Of a stretch of DNA of 64,000 bases, positions 1 to 8,822 are shown one piece after another. Numbering within the stretch: position 1 is the stretch's first letter; each line of letters begins with the position of its first letter. Made by a program: the position numbers and the translations under genes. The notes under the pieces were generated by a model. It was not told where the DNA came from, did not search any database, and was given only the letters and a program-made list of their open reading frames with translations. The DNA comes from an uncultured Bacillota bacterium (GTDB lineage Bacteria > Bacillota > Clostridia > Lachnospirales > Lachnospiraceae): assembly GCA_905200905.1 (NCBI GenBank), contig CAJKMA010000001.1:38218-102217 (forward strand). Direction: 5' to 3'.

Positions 1-2
1 CC

Positions 3-296
3 TATGACACCTTCTATGAAAGCCAGGAAACTATTGATGAGAAGCAAGCGTTTGAAAATGGAGAAATTGATTGTGCAGTATTTACCAGTGCTTCTACCGT
101 GCGGGGCTTTGTAAAAGCAACCAAAGGATTGGACTATACAAAGGTTCGGGCTGCCTGCATTGGAAAACAAACCAAGGCAGAGGCAGATGCTGTTGGAATG
201 GAAACCTATATGGCGAAAAAAGCAACCATTGACAGTGTACTGGATTTAGTCATAGAATTAAAAGAAAAAACAGCCACAGAGCAGGAGGAACAGTGA
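3..296 (+). CDS. hemD: Uroporphyrinogen-III synthase, C-terminal part (5' end outside window)
   Basis: The frame is open from the left edge and ends in TGA at 294-296, so only the last 97 residues are visible. The stretch CAVFTSASTVRGF is the conserved HemD segment near the active-site cleft, and the remainder (IGKQTKAEADAVGM, then a C-terminal helix) fits the second HemD lobe. HemD closes hydroxymethylbilane into uroporphyrinogen III. In many clostridia this domain is fused behind a uroporphyrinogen methyltransferase (CobA-HemD), and that cannot be judged here because the N-terminus is missing. It is followed after one base by hemB, so the genes are co-transcribed. Assignment is strong from motif plus context. 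Confidence 0.85.
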   Translation, partial: YDTFYESQETIDEKQAFENGEIDCAVFTSASTVRGFVKATKGLDYTKVRAACIGKQTKAEADAVGMETYMAKKATIDSVLDLVIELKEKTATEQEEQ

Positions 297-297
297 T

Positions 298-1284
298 ATG
301 GATATGAACATCAGGCCAAGGCGTTTAAGAGGCAGTGAAATTCTTCGGAAAATGGTAAGGGAAACCAGGGTGGATAAAAGTTCTCTCATTTATCCGATTT
401 TTGTAAAAGAAGGAACCAACATCCAGGAGGAAATTCCCACCATGCCAGGACAGTACCGTTATAGTGTGGATACCTTGCCAAAGGCTTTGGAAGAGCTTTT
501 ACATGCAGGTGTGAATAAGGTGATGTTCTTTGGAATTCCGGATCATAAAGATGAGGTGGGAAGCCAGGCGTATGCCCAGGATGGTATTGTGCAGCGTGCT
601 CTTCAAAAAGCGAAAGCAGAATTTGGAAATGATATGTATCTGATTACAGATGTGTGTATGTGCGAATATACTTCTCATGGACACTGTGGTGTACTTTGCG
701 GACAGGAAGTAGAAAATGATGCTACTTTGGAATTGCTGTCAAAGACAGCTCTTTCCCATGTACAGGCAGGAGCTGACATGGTGGCGCCTTCTGACATGAT
801 GGATGGACGTGTTCTGGCAATCAGGACACTTCTGGATGAGAAAGGTTACAAAGAGATTCCTATTATGTCCTATGCTGTGAAGTATGCATCTGCCTTTTAT
901 GGGCCATTCCGTGATGCAGCAGGCTCTGCTCCATCTTTTGGTGACCGGAAAAGTTATCAAATGGATTTTCACAACCGAAGGGAAGGTATCAAAGAAGCGC
1001 TTTTAGATGTAGAAGAAGGGGCAGATATTATTATGGTAAAACCAGCGCTGTCCTATCTGGATATGATTCGTGAAGTAAAGGATACTATTGACCTTCCGGT
1101 AGCTGCTTATTCGGTAAGCGGAGAATATGCCATGGTAAAGGCAGGAGCAAAGCTAGGATATATTGAGGAAGATCGGATTATTTGTGAAATGGCAGCCAGT
1201 GCGTATCGGGCGGGGACAGATATTTATCTTACTTATTTTGCAAAAGAAATTGCTAGATTTATAGACGAAGGGAGAATTGGATAA
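298..1284 (+). CDS. hemB: Porphobilinogen synthase (delta-aminolevulinic acid dehydratase)
   Basis: HemB condenses two 5-aminolevulinate molecules to porphobilinogen in the cytoplasm. The 328-residue product has the usual family length. The zinc-site cysteines are present in DVCMCEYTSHGHCG (C120, C122, C130), so this is a Zn-type enzyme. The two Schiff-base lysines are visible at K195 (SYAVKYAS) and K248 (IMVKPALSYLD). The start at 298 is preferred over the ATG at 304 because AGGAGG at 282-287 sits about 10 bases upstream of 298. It lies one base after hemD and overlaps hemL by one base (TAATG), an operon for tetrapyrrole synthesis. Confidence 0.97.
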   Translation: MDMNIRPRRLRGSEILRKMVRETRVDKSSLIYPIFVKEGTNIQEEIPTMPGQYRYSVDTLPKALEELLHAGVNKVMFFGIPDHKDEVGSQAYAQDGIVQRALQKAKAEFGNDMYLITDVCMCEYTSHGHCGVLCGQEVENDATLELLSKTALSHVQAGADMVAPSDMMDGRVLAIRTLLDEKGYKEIPIMSYAVKYASAFYGPFRDAAGSAPSFGDRKSYQMDFHNRREGIKEALLDVEEGADIIMVKPALSYLDMIREVKDTIDLPVAAYSVSGEYAMVKAGAKLGYIEEDRIICEMAASAYRAGTDIYLTYFAKEIARFIDEGRIG

Positions 1285-2555
1285 TGACTAGATCCGAAGA
1301 ATTATTCCAAAGAGCAGTAAAAAGAATACCAGGGGGCGTCAATAGTCCGGTGCGAGCTTACGGTTCTGTAACAGAAGCACCTCGCTTTATTCAGGGGGCA
1401 GTAGGTTCTAAAATTTTTGATGTAGATGGAAATGCTTATATTGATTATATTGATTCCTGGGGACCTATGATTCTTGGACATAACGATGAACGGATAAAAG
1501 ATGCTGTGATTAAGGCCAGTGAAAATGGTCTTAGTTTTGGCTGTGCCACAGAAAAAGAGGTGGAAATGGCAGAATTTATCTGTGAGCGGATTCCCCATGT
1601 AGAGATGATTCGTATGGTAAACTCTGGCACAGAAGCTGTGATGAGTGCTATCCGTGTGGCAAGAGGTTTTACAGGAAAAACAAAGATTATCAAATTTGCA
1701 GGTTGCTATCATGGACATACAGATGCCATGTTAGTCAGTGCCGGAAGCGGTGTGATGACCAGTGGAGTGCCAGATAGTGCCGGCGTGCCAAAAGGTTGTA
1801 CAGAGGACACCATGATTGCAGTCTACAATAATCTGGAAAGTGTAAAACAACTTTTTGATGAATGTAATGACCAGGTGGCAGCAGTGATTGTAGAACCGGT
1901 AGGGGCAAACATGGGTGTCGTGCCTCCAGAAGATGGATTTTTGCAGGGACTCAGAGATTTATGTACCAAACGGGGCGCTCTTTTGATTTTTGATGAAGTT
2001 ATTACTGGGTTCCGTCTCAGTTTTTCCGGAGCAGCAGGATTTTATCAGATTACTCCAGATTTAGTTACGTATGGAAAAATTATTGGAGCTGGTATGCCAG
2101 TAGGTGCTTATGGAGGTAGACGGGAGATTATGGAAATGGTTGCTCCTGCAGGTCCCGTTTATCAGGCTGGAACTTTAAGTGGAAATCCCATTGCCATGGC
2201 AGCAGGATTGGAGCAATTAAAGATTCTTTGGGAAGATCAAGAAATTTATACCCGTCTCTATCAGAAAGGTCAGATGCTCTATGATGGAATCCGACGGATT
2301 TTCCTGGAAAAAGATGTGGATTTCCAGGTGAATTCCGTATCTTCTCTTGGATGCGTATTCTTTACGAAGGAGAAGGTGGTGGACTATACTTCTGCAAAAA
2401 CTTCTGATACCAAAGCATTTTCTGATTACTTCCAGTACATGCTTCACCATGGGGTACATTTAGCACCTTCCCAGTTTGAAGCCATGTTCTTATCAGATGC
2501 TCATACAGAGGAAGATATCCAGACTACTTTAGAACTGATGGAAGGGTATTTTTAA
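1284..2555 (+). CDS. hemL: Glutamate-1-semialdehyde 2,1-aminomutase
   Basis: HemL converts glutamate-1-semialdehyde to 5-aminolevulinate, the C5-pathway supply of the HemB substrate. The 423-residue protein is a fold-type I PLP enzyme of normal length. SGTEAVMSAIRVAR binds the cofactor phosphate, D237 lies in LLIFDEVITGFR, and the PLP lysine is K265 in TYGKIIGAGMPVGAYGG. The start codon overlaps the hemB stop. A MutS-like gene follows nine bases later behind AAGGAG, which suggests read-through of the operon into it. Confidence 0.97.
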   Translation: MTRSEELFQRAVKRIPGGVNSPVRAYGSVTEAPRFIQGAVGSKIFDVDGNAYIDYIDSWGPMILGHNDERIKDAVIKASENGLSFGCATEKEVEMAEFICERIPHVEMIRMVNSGTEAVMSAIRVARGFTGKTKIIKFAGCYHGHTDAMLVSAGSGVMTSGVPDSAGVPKGCTEDTMIAVYNNLESVKQLFDECNDQVAAVIVEPVGANMGVVPPEDGFLQGLRDLCTKRGALLIFDEVITGFRLSFSGAAGFYQITPDLVTYGKIIGAGMPVGAYGGRREIMEMVAPAGPVYQAGTLSGNPIAMAAGLEQLKILWEDQEIYTRLYQKGQMLYDGIRRIFLEKDVDFQVNSVSSLGCVFFTKEKVVDYTSAKTSDTKAFSDYFQYMLHHGVHLAPSQFEAMFLSDAHTEEDIQTTLELMEGYF

Positions 2556-2564
2556 GGAGTTTTT

Positions 2565-4289
2565 ATGAATGATGTGATATTGGGTGTTGGAATTCTTGTG
2601 GCAGTGGTGTCTGTGTTTTCCCTGTGGGTAATAGGGGAGAATAAAGCCAGAAGAAACTTTGCCAGGAAGCGGTTCCAAGAATCCTTTGGTACCATTTTGC
2701 AAAAGGAATATACCTATGAGGAATTAGACCATATTTCCCAATTTTTTTATCAGAGGGAAAAAGAAGGATTTTATATTGATGATATCACCTGGAATGATTT
2801 GGAAATGGAACGGATTTTTGTCCAGATGAATCAAAGCGCTTCAGCAGTTGGAAGTGAGGTACTCTATGACCTTCTGCGGAAACCAGTATTTGAGAAACAA
2901 GAATTGCAAAACCGGCAAAGTCTTATGGAGTTCTCTACCAGTCATGAAAAAGAGCGTGTGAATCTTCAAATGCTGCTCTCTGGAATTAAAAAACCAGGGA
3001 ATGTCAGCGTGTTTGAAGCAATCCATGTGGCAACAGAAGTAAAGATTCAGAGCAGTTTCGTTCAGACTTTGCAGTTTCTGGCATTTTTTCTCTCTCTATT
3101 GTGCTTTATGATAAGTCCCAATCCAGGGATTTATGTGTTTCTTAGTGTGTGTGTATTTAATATTGCCACTTATATGGGCATGAAGCAAGAAATTGAAAGC
3201 TATCTTACTTGTTTTCGATGTGTGATGCAACTTTTACAGGCACAAAAAAATTTGAAGAAACTGAATATTCCAGAGCTCTCTTTTTATGTGGAGCAGGGAG
3301 AAGTCTATGCAAAAAAACTAGCTGGGTTTCAAAGAGGGTCGAATCTGGTTATTGACCGCAGCAGCACAGGAGGCGGCATAGAAGGCATGGCTATGGATTA
3401 TATCCGAATGCTTACCCATGTGGATTTGATTAAGTTTCGGGATATGATGAAAGCCATGAAGGAGCATCAAAAGGAAATTCAGGGGCTTTTGTATTTGTTT
3501 GGATATCTGGATAGTATGATTTCCATTGCTTCTGTGCGAAAAGCTTTACCTTATTACTGTATTCCAAAGTTTGAAGAGAGAGCTTGTGCTTACATGGAGG
3601 TTGAAAATCTGTATCATCCCCTTATACGCAATCCAGTGGCAAACAGCATACAGGCACAGGGCGGAATCCTTGTGACAGGTTCTAATGCTTCAGGAAAATC
3701 CACATTTTTGAAAAATATTGCAGTGAACGGAATTTTAGCTCAGACCATTTATACCTGTACAGCAACTTCTTATGTAGCACCTTATTTTAAGGTGATGACT
3801 TCTATGGCTTTGCGAGATGACCTGGAAGGTGGGGAAAGCTACTATATTGTGGAAATCCGTTCTTTAAAGCGGATTTTGGATGAAACAGAAAAACAGGGGT
3901 CGCTTCTTTGTATTATTGATGAGGTCCTTCGGGGAACTAATACCATTGAGCGAATTGCAGCATCTTCCAGAATCCTGGGGAATCTTAGAAAGCCAAATGT
4001 ACTTTCTTTTGCAGCTACCCATGACATTGAACTTTCTTATATTCTGGAAGCTCTTTATGAGAATTATCATTTTGAAGAAGAAGTGGGAAAAGAAGACGTG
4101 ACCTTTAATTACCTGTTAAAAAATGGAAGGGTTACCACACGAAATGCCATCCGGTTGCTGGAAATGATTGGATACGATTCAAAACTGGTAAAACAAGCAA
4201 AAGATGCGGTAGAAAGTTTTGAAAAAACAGGAATTTGGAATAAATTAGACGGCAAAATACAAGGGGAGTCGAAAAAGGAAGAACAATAG
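2565..4289 (+). CDS. Membrane-anchored MutS-family ATPase
   Basis: This 574-residue protein carries a MutS domain V ATPase at its C-terminus: Walker A TGSNASGKST (371-380), Walker B LLCIIDEVLRGTN (447-459) and the ATHD histidine (H486). It lacks the mismatch-recognition domain of MutS. It begins with a hydrophobic helix (about 3-22) and has a hairpin of two more (about 168-205), so it is probably held at the membrane. It is neither MutS1 nor MutS2 (no Smr domain, too short). Such proteins are widespread in clostridia and their role is unknown. It follows hemL by nine bases and probably ends the haem operon. The function should not be read as mismatch repair. Confidence 0.85.
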   Translation: MNDVILGVGILVAVVSVFSLWVIGENKARRNFARKRFQESFGTILQKEYTYEELDHISQFFYQREKEGFYIDDITWNDLEMERIFVQMNQSASAVGSEVLYDLLRKPVFEKQELQNRQSLMEFSTSHEKERVNLQMLLSGIKKPGNVSVFEAIHVATEVKIQSSFVQTLQFLAFFLSLLCFMISPNPGIYVFLSVCVFNIATYMGMKQEIESYLTCFRCVMQLLQAQKNLKKLNIPELSFYVEQGEVYAKKLAGFQRGSNLVIDRSSTGGGIEGMAMDYIRMLTHVDLIKFRDMMKAMKEHQKEIQGLLYLFGYLDSMISIASVRKALPYYCIPKFEERACAYMEVENLYHPLIRNPVANSIQAQGGILVTGSNASGKSTFLKNIAVNGILAQTIYTCTATSYVAPYFKVMTSMALRDDLEGGESYYIVEIRSLKRILDETEKQGSLLCIIDEVLRGTNTIERIAASSRILGNLRKPNVLSFAATHDIELSYILEALYENYHFEEEVGKEDVTFNYLLKNGRVTTRNAIRLLEMIGYDSKLVKQAKDAVESFEKTGIWNKLDGKIQGESKKEEQ

Positions 4290-4312
4290 TTGATGAATTC
4301 TGACGATTTTCA

Positions 4313-4341
4313 TTGACAAAATGAAAATACTTTGTCATAAT
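4313..4341 (+). promoter_or_regulatory. Sigma-A promoter in an ORF-free stretch
   Basis: TTGACA at 4313-4318 and CATAAT at 4336-4341 are separated by exactly 17 bases. It lies just after the MutS-like gene and points toward a stretch with no good ORF that ends in an intrinsic terminator at 4456-4480. Confidence 0.6.
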
Positions 4342-4347
4342 AAAGTA

Positions 4348-4480
4348 AGAAATTATTCAAGGGTCTCCTAAAAAAGGTAAGACACGAAAGAAGGAATCAA
4401 TTCTATATAGCTGTGTAAGCACAAGTCTTGTATGAGAATTTCATATTCTAATTTAGGGATGCCAAAAGGCATCCCCTTTT
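4348..4480 (+). ncRNA. Candidate small RNA between promoter and terminator
   Basis: The promoter at 4313-4341 predicts a start near 4348 and the hairpin at 4456-4475 plus T-run predicts an end near 4480, giving a transcript of about 130 nt. No reading frame with a ribosome site lies inside. AAGAC near 4379 can pair with GTCTT near 4421, closing a central domain. I do not recognise the sequence as 6S, SRP or any riboswitch. It could also be the 5' leader of an undetected peptide. The call rests only on the promoter-terminator pair. Confidence 0.35.
4456..4480 (+). terminator. Intrinsic terminator
   Basis: Perfect 8-bp stem GGGATGCC/GGCATCCC with an AAAA loop, followed by CTTTTCTTT. It also sits just beyond the stop of the minus-strand Cys-rich gene, but the T-rich tail favours plus-strand use. 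Confidence 0.75.
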
Positions 4481-4491
4481 CTTTACGTAAA

Positions 4492-4725
4492 TTAGCAGAA
4501 GCCACATCCATTTCCGCAGCAGAACAACAGAATAAATAAGAGGAGACAATTGTTATCACCACAGAATCCGTTATTTGTACCGCATCCATTATTATTTCCA
4601 CAGCAGCTTAACAGGAGAAGAATCAAGATAATGCAGCTGCAGTCCATGCCGCCTCTTGTATTTCCTAATCCTCCACAATTGTCTTCACATCCGCAACCAC
4701 AGTTTGTAGCAGCTAAATCACTCAT
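4492..4725 (-). CDS. Small cysteine-rich protein with two hydrophobic stretches
   Basis: The 77-residue product starts MSDLAATNCGCGC and is rich in Cys, Gly and Asn, with two Leu/Ile-rich runs (CIILILLLLSCC and CLLLFILLFCC) alternating with Cys/Asn-rich turns. The start at 4725 is set by GGAGG about 11 bases upstream, and an upstream TTG at 4740 would overlap that site. Similar tiny proteins in Lachnospiraceae are sometimes labelled chorion-class high-cysteine proteins. No function is known. The composition recalls small spore-coat or YjcZ-like proteins, but that is only resemblance. It lies downstream of, and in the same direction as, the Csp-like subtilase. Confidence 0.75.
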   Translation of the reverse strand: MSDLAATNCGCGCEDNCGGLGNTRGGMDCSCIILILLLLSCCGNNNGCGTNNGFCGDNNCLLLFILLFCCGNGCGFC

Positions 4726-4807
4726 GAATAAATCCTCCAAAATATTTTGATTACACTTTCATAATATGTGACAGCAGAAAAAGGGTGACAGAAAAATAAT
4801 TTTTTTG

Positions 4808-6502
4808 TTATGGCGCATTTAGCGATGAAAATACCTGATACACATTCAAAGTTCCATAACCCCACTCTCGATTAGGGTATAATTCTTGTCTGGAACGGTC
4901 TGCGCCACGGATAAACAAAGATTTTAGTTCTGTATTGTTAAAAATTCTGGGTGGAGTGCGCCCCATGCCCCATTCTACAATTTGGGCGCAGGCGCCTGCG
5001 GTAATGGCAGCGGCGACAGAGGTTCCTGTGGCAGTGGTAAAACCACCTCTTAAATTTGGGCCAAAAACATTTACCCCAGGGGCGGCAAAGTCAGGTTTGA
5101 TTTGTCCGGTACGGGTAAAACCCCGGCTGGAGTTTAGAAACAGGCTGTTATCATAGGCATTATAAGCGGCTGTGGTCATGGTGGAGACAGAAGCAGAGGG
5201 AACGGTAAGGGTCGTATCTGGATTGGGGCGTAAAAACCGCACATCTGGGTCGGAAAACCCGGTAATCGGAAGCCAGATATGATAATTACCGTTATTGAAG
5301 CTGTCTGTATAAACCCGGATTTTCCAGGAACCTGGTGTGGGGTCAGAAAAACGGATAAAAATCAGTTGATGTCCGGAAACCGTTTGAACAATTTCAGAAG
5401 TAACAAAAATTCTGGTATTTTCTAAAATAAAAGAGATATTTTCGCTGAAACTGATTCTGGGAGGCAGTTTTTGAATTACTTCCCCAAGGGGGGACTCAAA
5501 GCCTACAGCATAGACTTCCGGGGGCTGCCCCCATAGTTCTGCACAAAAGCCAGAGGTGCCGGGCTCTACCAGAATTTCCACTGCTTCATAAGCACCTGAA
5601 TTGGCAGCAGTTCCGTAGAAATGATGGGCTTTACCTGCTTCGTTTCCGGCAGCTGTTACTGCGTGGATGCCCCGGTACTGATCTGTGACAGAGAGCATGG
5701 AATCCAGAGGAGAGCTGCCGGAGTGAGAACCCTGATTAGAACCAAGACCAAGACAGAGAACCAGAGGCTTTTTCAGGGCATCTGCCAGAAGAATCAAATA
5801 GCGGATGCCAAGCATAATGTCTGTGGACTGATAGGCAGGCGCAAACCCTGTGACATAGAAAATCTCCTTTAAATATTCCTTGGCAGGTTTTAGTTTTACC
5901 ATGGCAATGAGCGCCTCTGGCGCAGCGCCGCTAAAAGACTGCTGGGGAAGGGCGCTTCCGGCAGCCACACCAGCCAGAAAGGTACCATGTCCGTTTTCAT
6001 CCCGGCTTGGAACCAGGGAAAAAGGATCTTCCATACCAAGAGCCTGGTTTAATTCCTCCTGGGAATAGGCAGTTCCGTAGCTCAGGTCAAAAGGAGGCTG
6101 TCCGGTCTGAAGAGTCTGATCCCAGATTCCAACTATGCGGCTTAATCCGTCCGGGCGGCGAAAGGCAGGATGGGTGTAATCAATACCCGTATCAATAAAA
6201 CCAATCAGAACATCCTGACCTTTTAACCCAAGAACCGGCTGATTCTGCACAGCCAGAATACCGGAGGCTTCCAGACTTTCCAAATCCAGAAGGGTAAACA
6301 GTTTGGGAATGGTGTTGTAGAAAAATCCGTATTCATAATAGTTTTGAAATAGTTCTTCTTCAAGAGGATAGTGTACCATTCCATAATAATTGTTAAAAAT
6401 CTGTGCGCCTCGTTCCTTATAGTCCGTCAGGAAACCGGTATAGGAAGGCAGGATAATGTCCGCATAAGATTCGGACAGAATCATTTCACCAATAGAAGGC
6501 AT
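4808..6502 (-). CDS. Csp-like S8 subtilisin-family peptidase
   Basis: This 564-residue subtilase has a complete triad: D104 (GFIDTGIDYTHPAF), H172 (DENGHGTFLAG) and S495 (TGTSVAAAITAG), with the oxyanion Asn at 287 (TAAGNEAG). There is no signal peptide. The first 90 residues look like a prodomain. About 130 beta-rich residues are inserted between the oxyanion Asn and the Ser (about 305-430), the position of the jelly-roll of clostridial CspB germination proteases. That insertion and the intact triad suggest an active Csp-type protease, possibly acting in spore germination (inference). AGGAGAAG lies upstream of the ATG. It is transcribed alone or with the Cys-rich gene after it. Confidence 0.85.
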   Translation of the reverse strand: MPSIGEMILSESYADIILPSYTGFLTDYKERGAQIFNNYYGMVHYPLEEELFQNYYEYGFFYNTIPKLFTLLDLESLEASGILAVQNQPVLGLKGQDVLIGFIDTGIDYTHPAFRRPDGLSRIVGIWDQTLQTGQPPFDLSYGTAYSQEELNQALGMEDPFSLVPSRDENGHGTFLAGVAAGSALPQQSFSGAAPEALIAMVKLKPAKEYLKEIFYVTGFAPAYQSTDIMLGIRYLILLADALKKPLVLCLGLGSNQGSHSGSSPLDSMLSVTDQYRGIHAVTAAGNEAGKAHHFYGTAANSGAYEAVEILVEPGTSGFCAELWGQPPEVYAVGFESPLGEVIQKLPPRISFSENISFILENTRIFVTSEIVQTVSGHQLIFIRFSDPTPGSWKIRVYTDSFNNGNYHIWLPITGFSDPDVRFLRPNPDTTLTVPSASVSTMTTAAYNAYDNSLFLNSSRGFTRTGQIKPDFAAPGVNVFGPNLRGGFTTATGTSVAAAITAGACAQIVEWGMGRTPPRIFNNTELKSLFIRGADRSRQELYPNREWGYGTLNVYQVFSSLNAP

Positions 6503-6641
6503 AAACTTCTCCTGAAAGCTTTTGTTTCAGTGTATGAGGCTGGGAAAGAAAACTTGCTTAAAGAGATACTGGCAATTTACCCAGTATTTGCAGATAGAAA
6601 GCAGCTTTTGTTCTAAAAATGACTAAAATTCATTTTCTGTA

Positions 6642-6669
6642 TTGACGAATGGTCAGTTTTGCGTATAAT
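6642..6669 (+). promoter_or_regulatory. Promoter of the MMPL operon with TetR-like operator
   Basis: TTGACG (6642-6647) and TATAAT (6664-6669) are 16 bases apart. The palindrome TGAC-N5-GTCA (6643-6655) overlaps the -35 box, the usual arrangement for TetR-family repressors of exporter genes. No TetR gene lies in this window, so the regulator would be encoded elsewhere. Confidence 0.6.
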
Positions 6670-6713
6670 TGTCCATTGAAGAAAAAAATTTGTAATTAGG
6701 AGATGATACAGGA

Positions 6714-8822
6714 ATGGTCAAGACAGGAAAATGGATTGCAAAACACAGAGTTATCATTCTTACGCTCTGCATTTTGTTGTTTATTCCATCAGTTCTTGGA
6801 ATGGCAGCAACAAAAATCAACTATGACCTTCTAAGCTATCTGCCCAAAAGCCTGGAAACCGTGGAAGGACAGGATATTTTGGTAGATGAGTATGGAATGG
6901 GCGCTTTTTCCATGGTTGTGGTGGAAGACATGGAACTGAAAGATGTACAAAAGCTGGAAGAAAAAATCAGCGAAATTCCACATGTAAAAGACGTACTCTG
7001 GTATGACGATGTGACAGATATTTCTCTGCCGGTAGACATGATACCAGAAGATTTGAGAACTGCTTTTTTTAATGGAGATGCAACTATGATGCTTGCACTC
7101 TTTGATGACACCACATCCTCAGACAATTCTATGGATGCAGTGACCCAGATGCGTAAAGTGGTAGGAAAACAGTGTTTCATCAGTGGTATGACAGGGATTG
7201 TAACGGATATTAAAAATATTTCCCTGAAGGAACTTCCTATTTACGTTGTGATTGCAACCATCTTGTCTTTCCTGGTACTGGAACTGACAGGAACCTCATT
7301 TTTAGTTCCCGTATTTTTCCTGATTAGTATCGGGGCAGCTATCTTATACAACCTGGGAAGCAATGTTTTTCTGGGGCAGATTTCGTATATTACCCAGGCA
7401 TTGACAGCAGTGCTGCAACTGGGAGTTACCATGGATTATTCTATTTTCCTTTTAAACAGTTATGAGGAGAATAAAAGGAGATTTCCGGGAGAAAAGGAAC
7501 GTGCCATGGGGCATGCCATTGCCAATACCTTTAAATCCGTTGTGGGAAGCTCAGTTACTACGGTAGCCGGATTTGTGGCTCTTTGCTTTATGACCTTTGC
7601 CCTTGGTAAAGATTTGGGAATCGTTATGGCAAAAGGTGTAGTTATTGGCGTTTTATGCTGCGTTACCCTGTTGCCTTCCCTGATTCTGATTTTTGATAAA
7701 GCCATTGAGAAAACCCAGCATAAGCCTTTAATCAGCAAGGTAGATAAACCATCTGCTTTTATTACAAAACACTATAGATTATGGATTCTTCTGTTTCTGG
7801 TGCTGCTTTTCCCGGCTGTTTACGGAAACAACCATACCAAAATTTATTATAACATTGCCCAGTCTTTGCCAGATACCCTTCCGGGAAACATTGCAAATGA
7901 GAAGCTGGCAGAAGATTTTGAGATGAGCAATATCCATATGGTTCTCATGGACAGCGGTATGGATGCAAAAGCAAAGCGTAAAATGCTGGATGAAATTGAC
8001 CAGGTAAAAGGTGTGAAATGGACCCTTGGCATGGATTCCTTATTTGGCCCCATGATTCCAGATTCCATGATTCCAGATGATGTGAAAAGTATGCTGAAAA
8101 GTGACAACTATGAATTGGCTTTTGTCTGCTCAGAATATGAGTCAGCTACACCGAAAGTCAATAAACAGATTGCGCAGATTGATAAAATTGTAAAGGAAGC
8201 AGATAAGGAGGCTATGGTAATCGGAGAGGCGCCTTTGATGAAAGACCTGGAGGACGTTACCGATGTAGATTTGAAAACCGTCAATGTAATTTCCATTCTT
8301 GCGATTTTTATCATTATCTTCTTTGTATTTAAATCCGCGCTGCTGCCGGTTATTTTAGTAGCGGTTATTGAATTTGCCATTTTCATTAATATGGCGATTC
8401 CCTTCTACCAGGGCACCAGCCTTCCTTTTGTGGCAAGTATTGTCATTGGCACCATACAGCTTGGAGCAACGGTAGATTATGCGATTTTAATGACCAGCCG
8501 GTATCAGAAGGAGAGACTGAGAGGAAAAACAAAGATGGAAGCAATTTCCATTGCCCATAAAACCAGCATGCTGTCTATTGTAAGCAGTGGTTTGAGTTTC
8601 TTTGCAGCCACCTTTGGTGTTGCGCTGTACTCTCAGGTAGATATGATTGGTTCGATTTGTACCTTGCTTGCCAGAGGAGCAGTGGTTAGCATGCTGGTTG
8701 TAATTCTTCTCCTTCCGGCCATGTTTATGATTTTTGATAAACTGATTATCAAGACAACCTTTGGAAAGAACCCGGAATTAAAAGCATTAAAAGAAAGGAG
8801 CAAACATCATGAACAGAAATAA
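6714..8822 (+). CDS. MMPL/RND-family transporter
   Basis: The 702-residue protein has the two-fold RND architecture: TM1 at about 13-33, an extracellular domain, five to six TM helices from about 175, then TM7 near 355, a second outer domain and another TM bundle from about 525. The paired signatures TMDYSIFLLNSYEEN and TVDYAILMTSRYQKER are typical of MMPL proteins, which export lipids, polyketides or drugs by proton motive force. AGGAGAT precedes the ATG by about nine bases. It overlaps the next gene by 14 bases, so the two proteins probably work together. The substrate is unknown. Confidence 0.93.
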   Translation: MVKTGKWIAKHRVIILTLCILLFIPSVLGMAATKINYDLLSYLPKSLETVEGQDILVDEYGMGAFSMVVVEDMELKDVQKLEEKISEIPHVKDVLWYDDVTDISLPVDMIPEDLRTAFFNGDATMMLALFDDTTSSDNSMDAVTQMRKVVGKQCFISGMTGIVTDIKNISLKELPIYVVIATILSFLVLELTGTSFLVPVFFLISIGAAILYNLGSNVFLGQISYITQALTAVLQLGVTMDYSIFLLNSYEENKRRFPGEKERAMGHAIANTFKSVVGSSVTTVAGFVALCFMTFALGKDLGIVMAKGVVIGVLCCVTLLPSLILIFDKAIEKTQHKPLISKVDKPSAFITKHYRLWILLFLVLLFPAVYGNNHTKIYYNIAQSLPDTLPGNIANEKLAEDFEMSNIHMVLMDSGMDAKAKRKMLDEIDQVKGVKWTLGMDSLFGPMIPDSMIPDDVKSMLKSDNYELAFVCSEYESATPKVNKQIAQIDKIVKEADKEAMVIGEAPLMKDLEDVTDVDLKTVNVISILAIFIIIFFVFKSALLPVILVAVIEFAIFINMAIPFYQGTSLPFVASIVIGTIQLGATVDYAILMTSRYQKERLRGKTKMEAISIAHKTSMLSIVSSGLSFFAATFGVALYSQVDMIGSICTLLARGAVVSMLVVILLLPAMFMIFDKLIIKTTFGKNPELKALKERSKHHEQK

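Noticed and set aside
4550..4750. Plus-strand frame opposite the Cys-rich gene
   Set aside because: Its Pro/Gln-rich translation mirrors the Cys/Gly-rich codons of the minus-strand gene, which has the better ribosome site.
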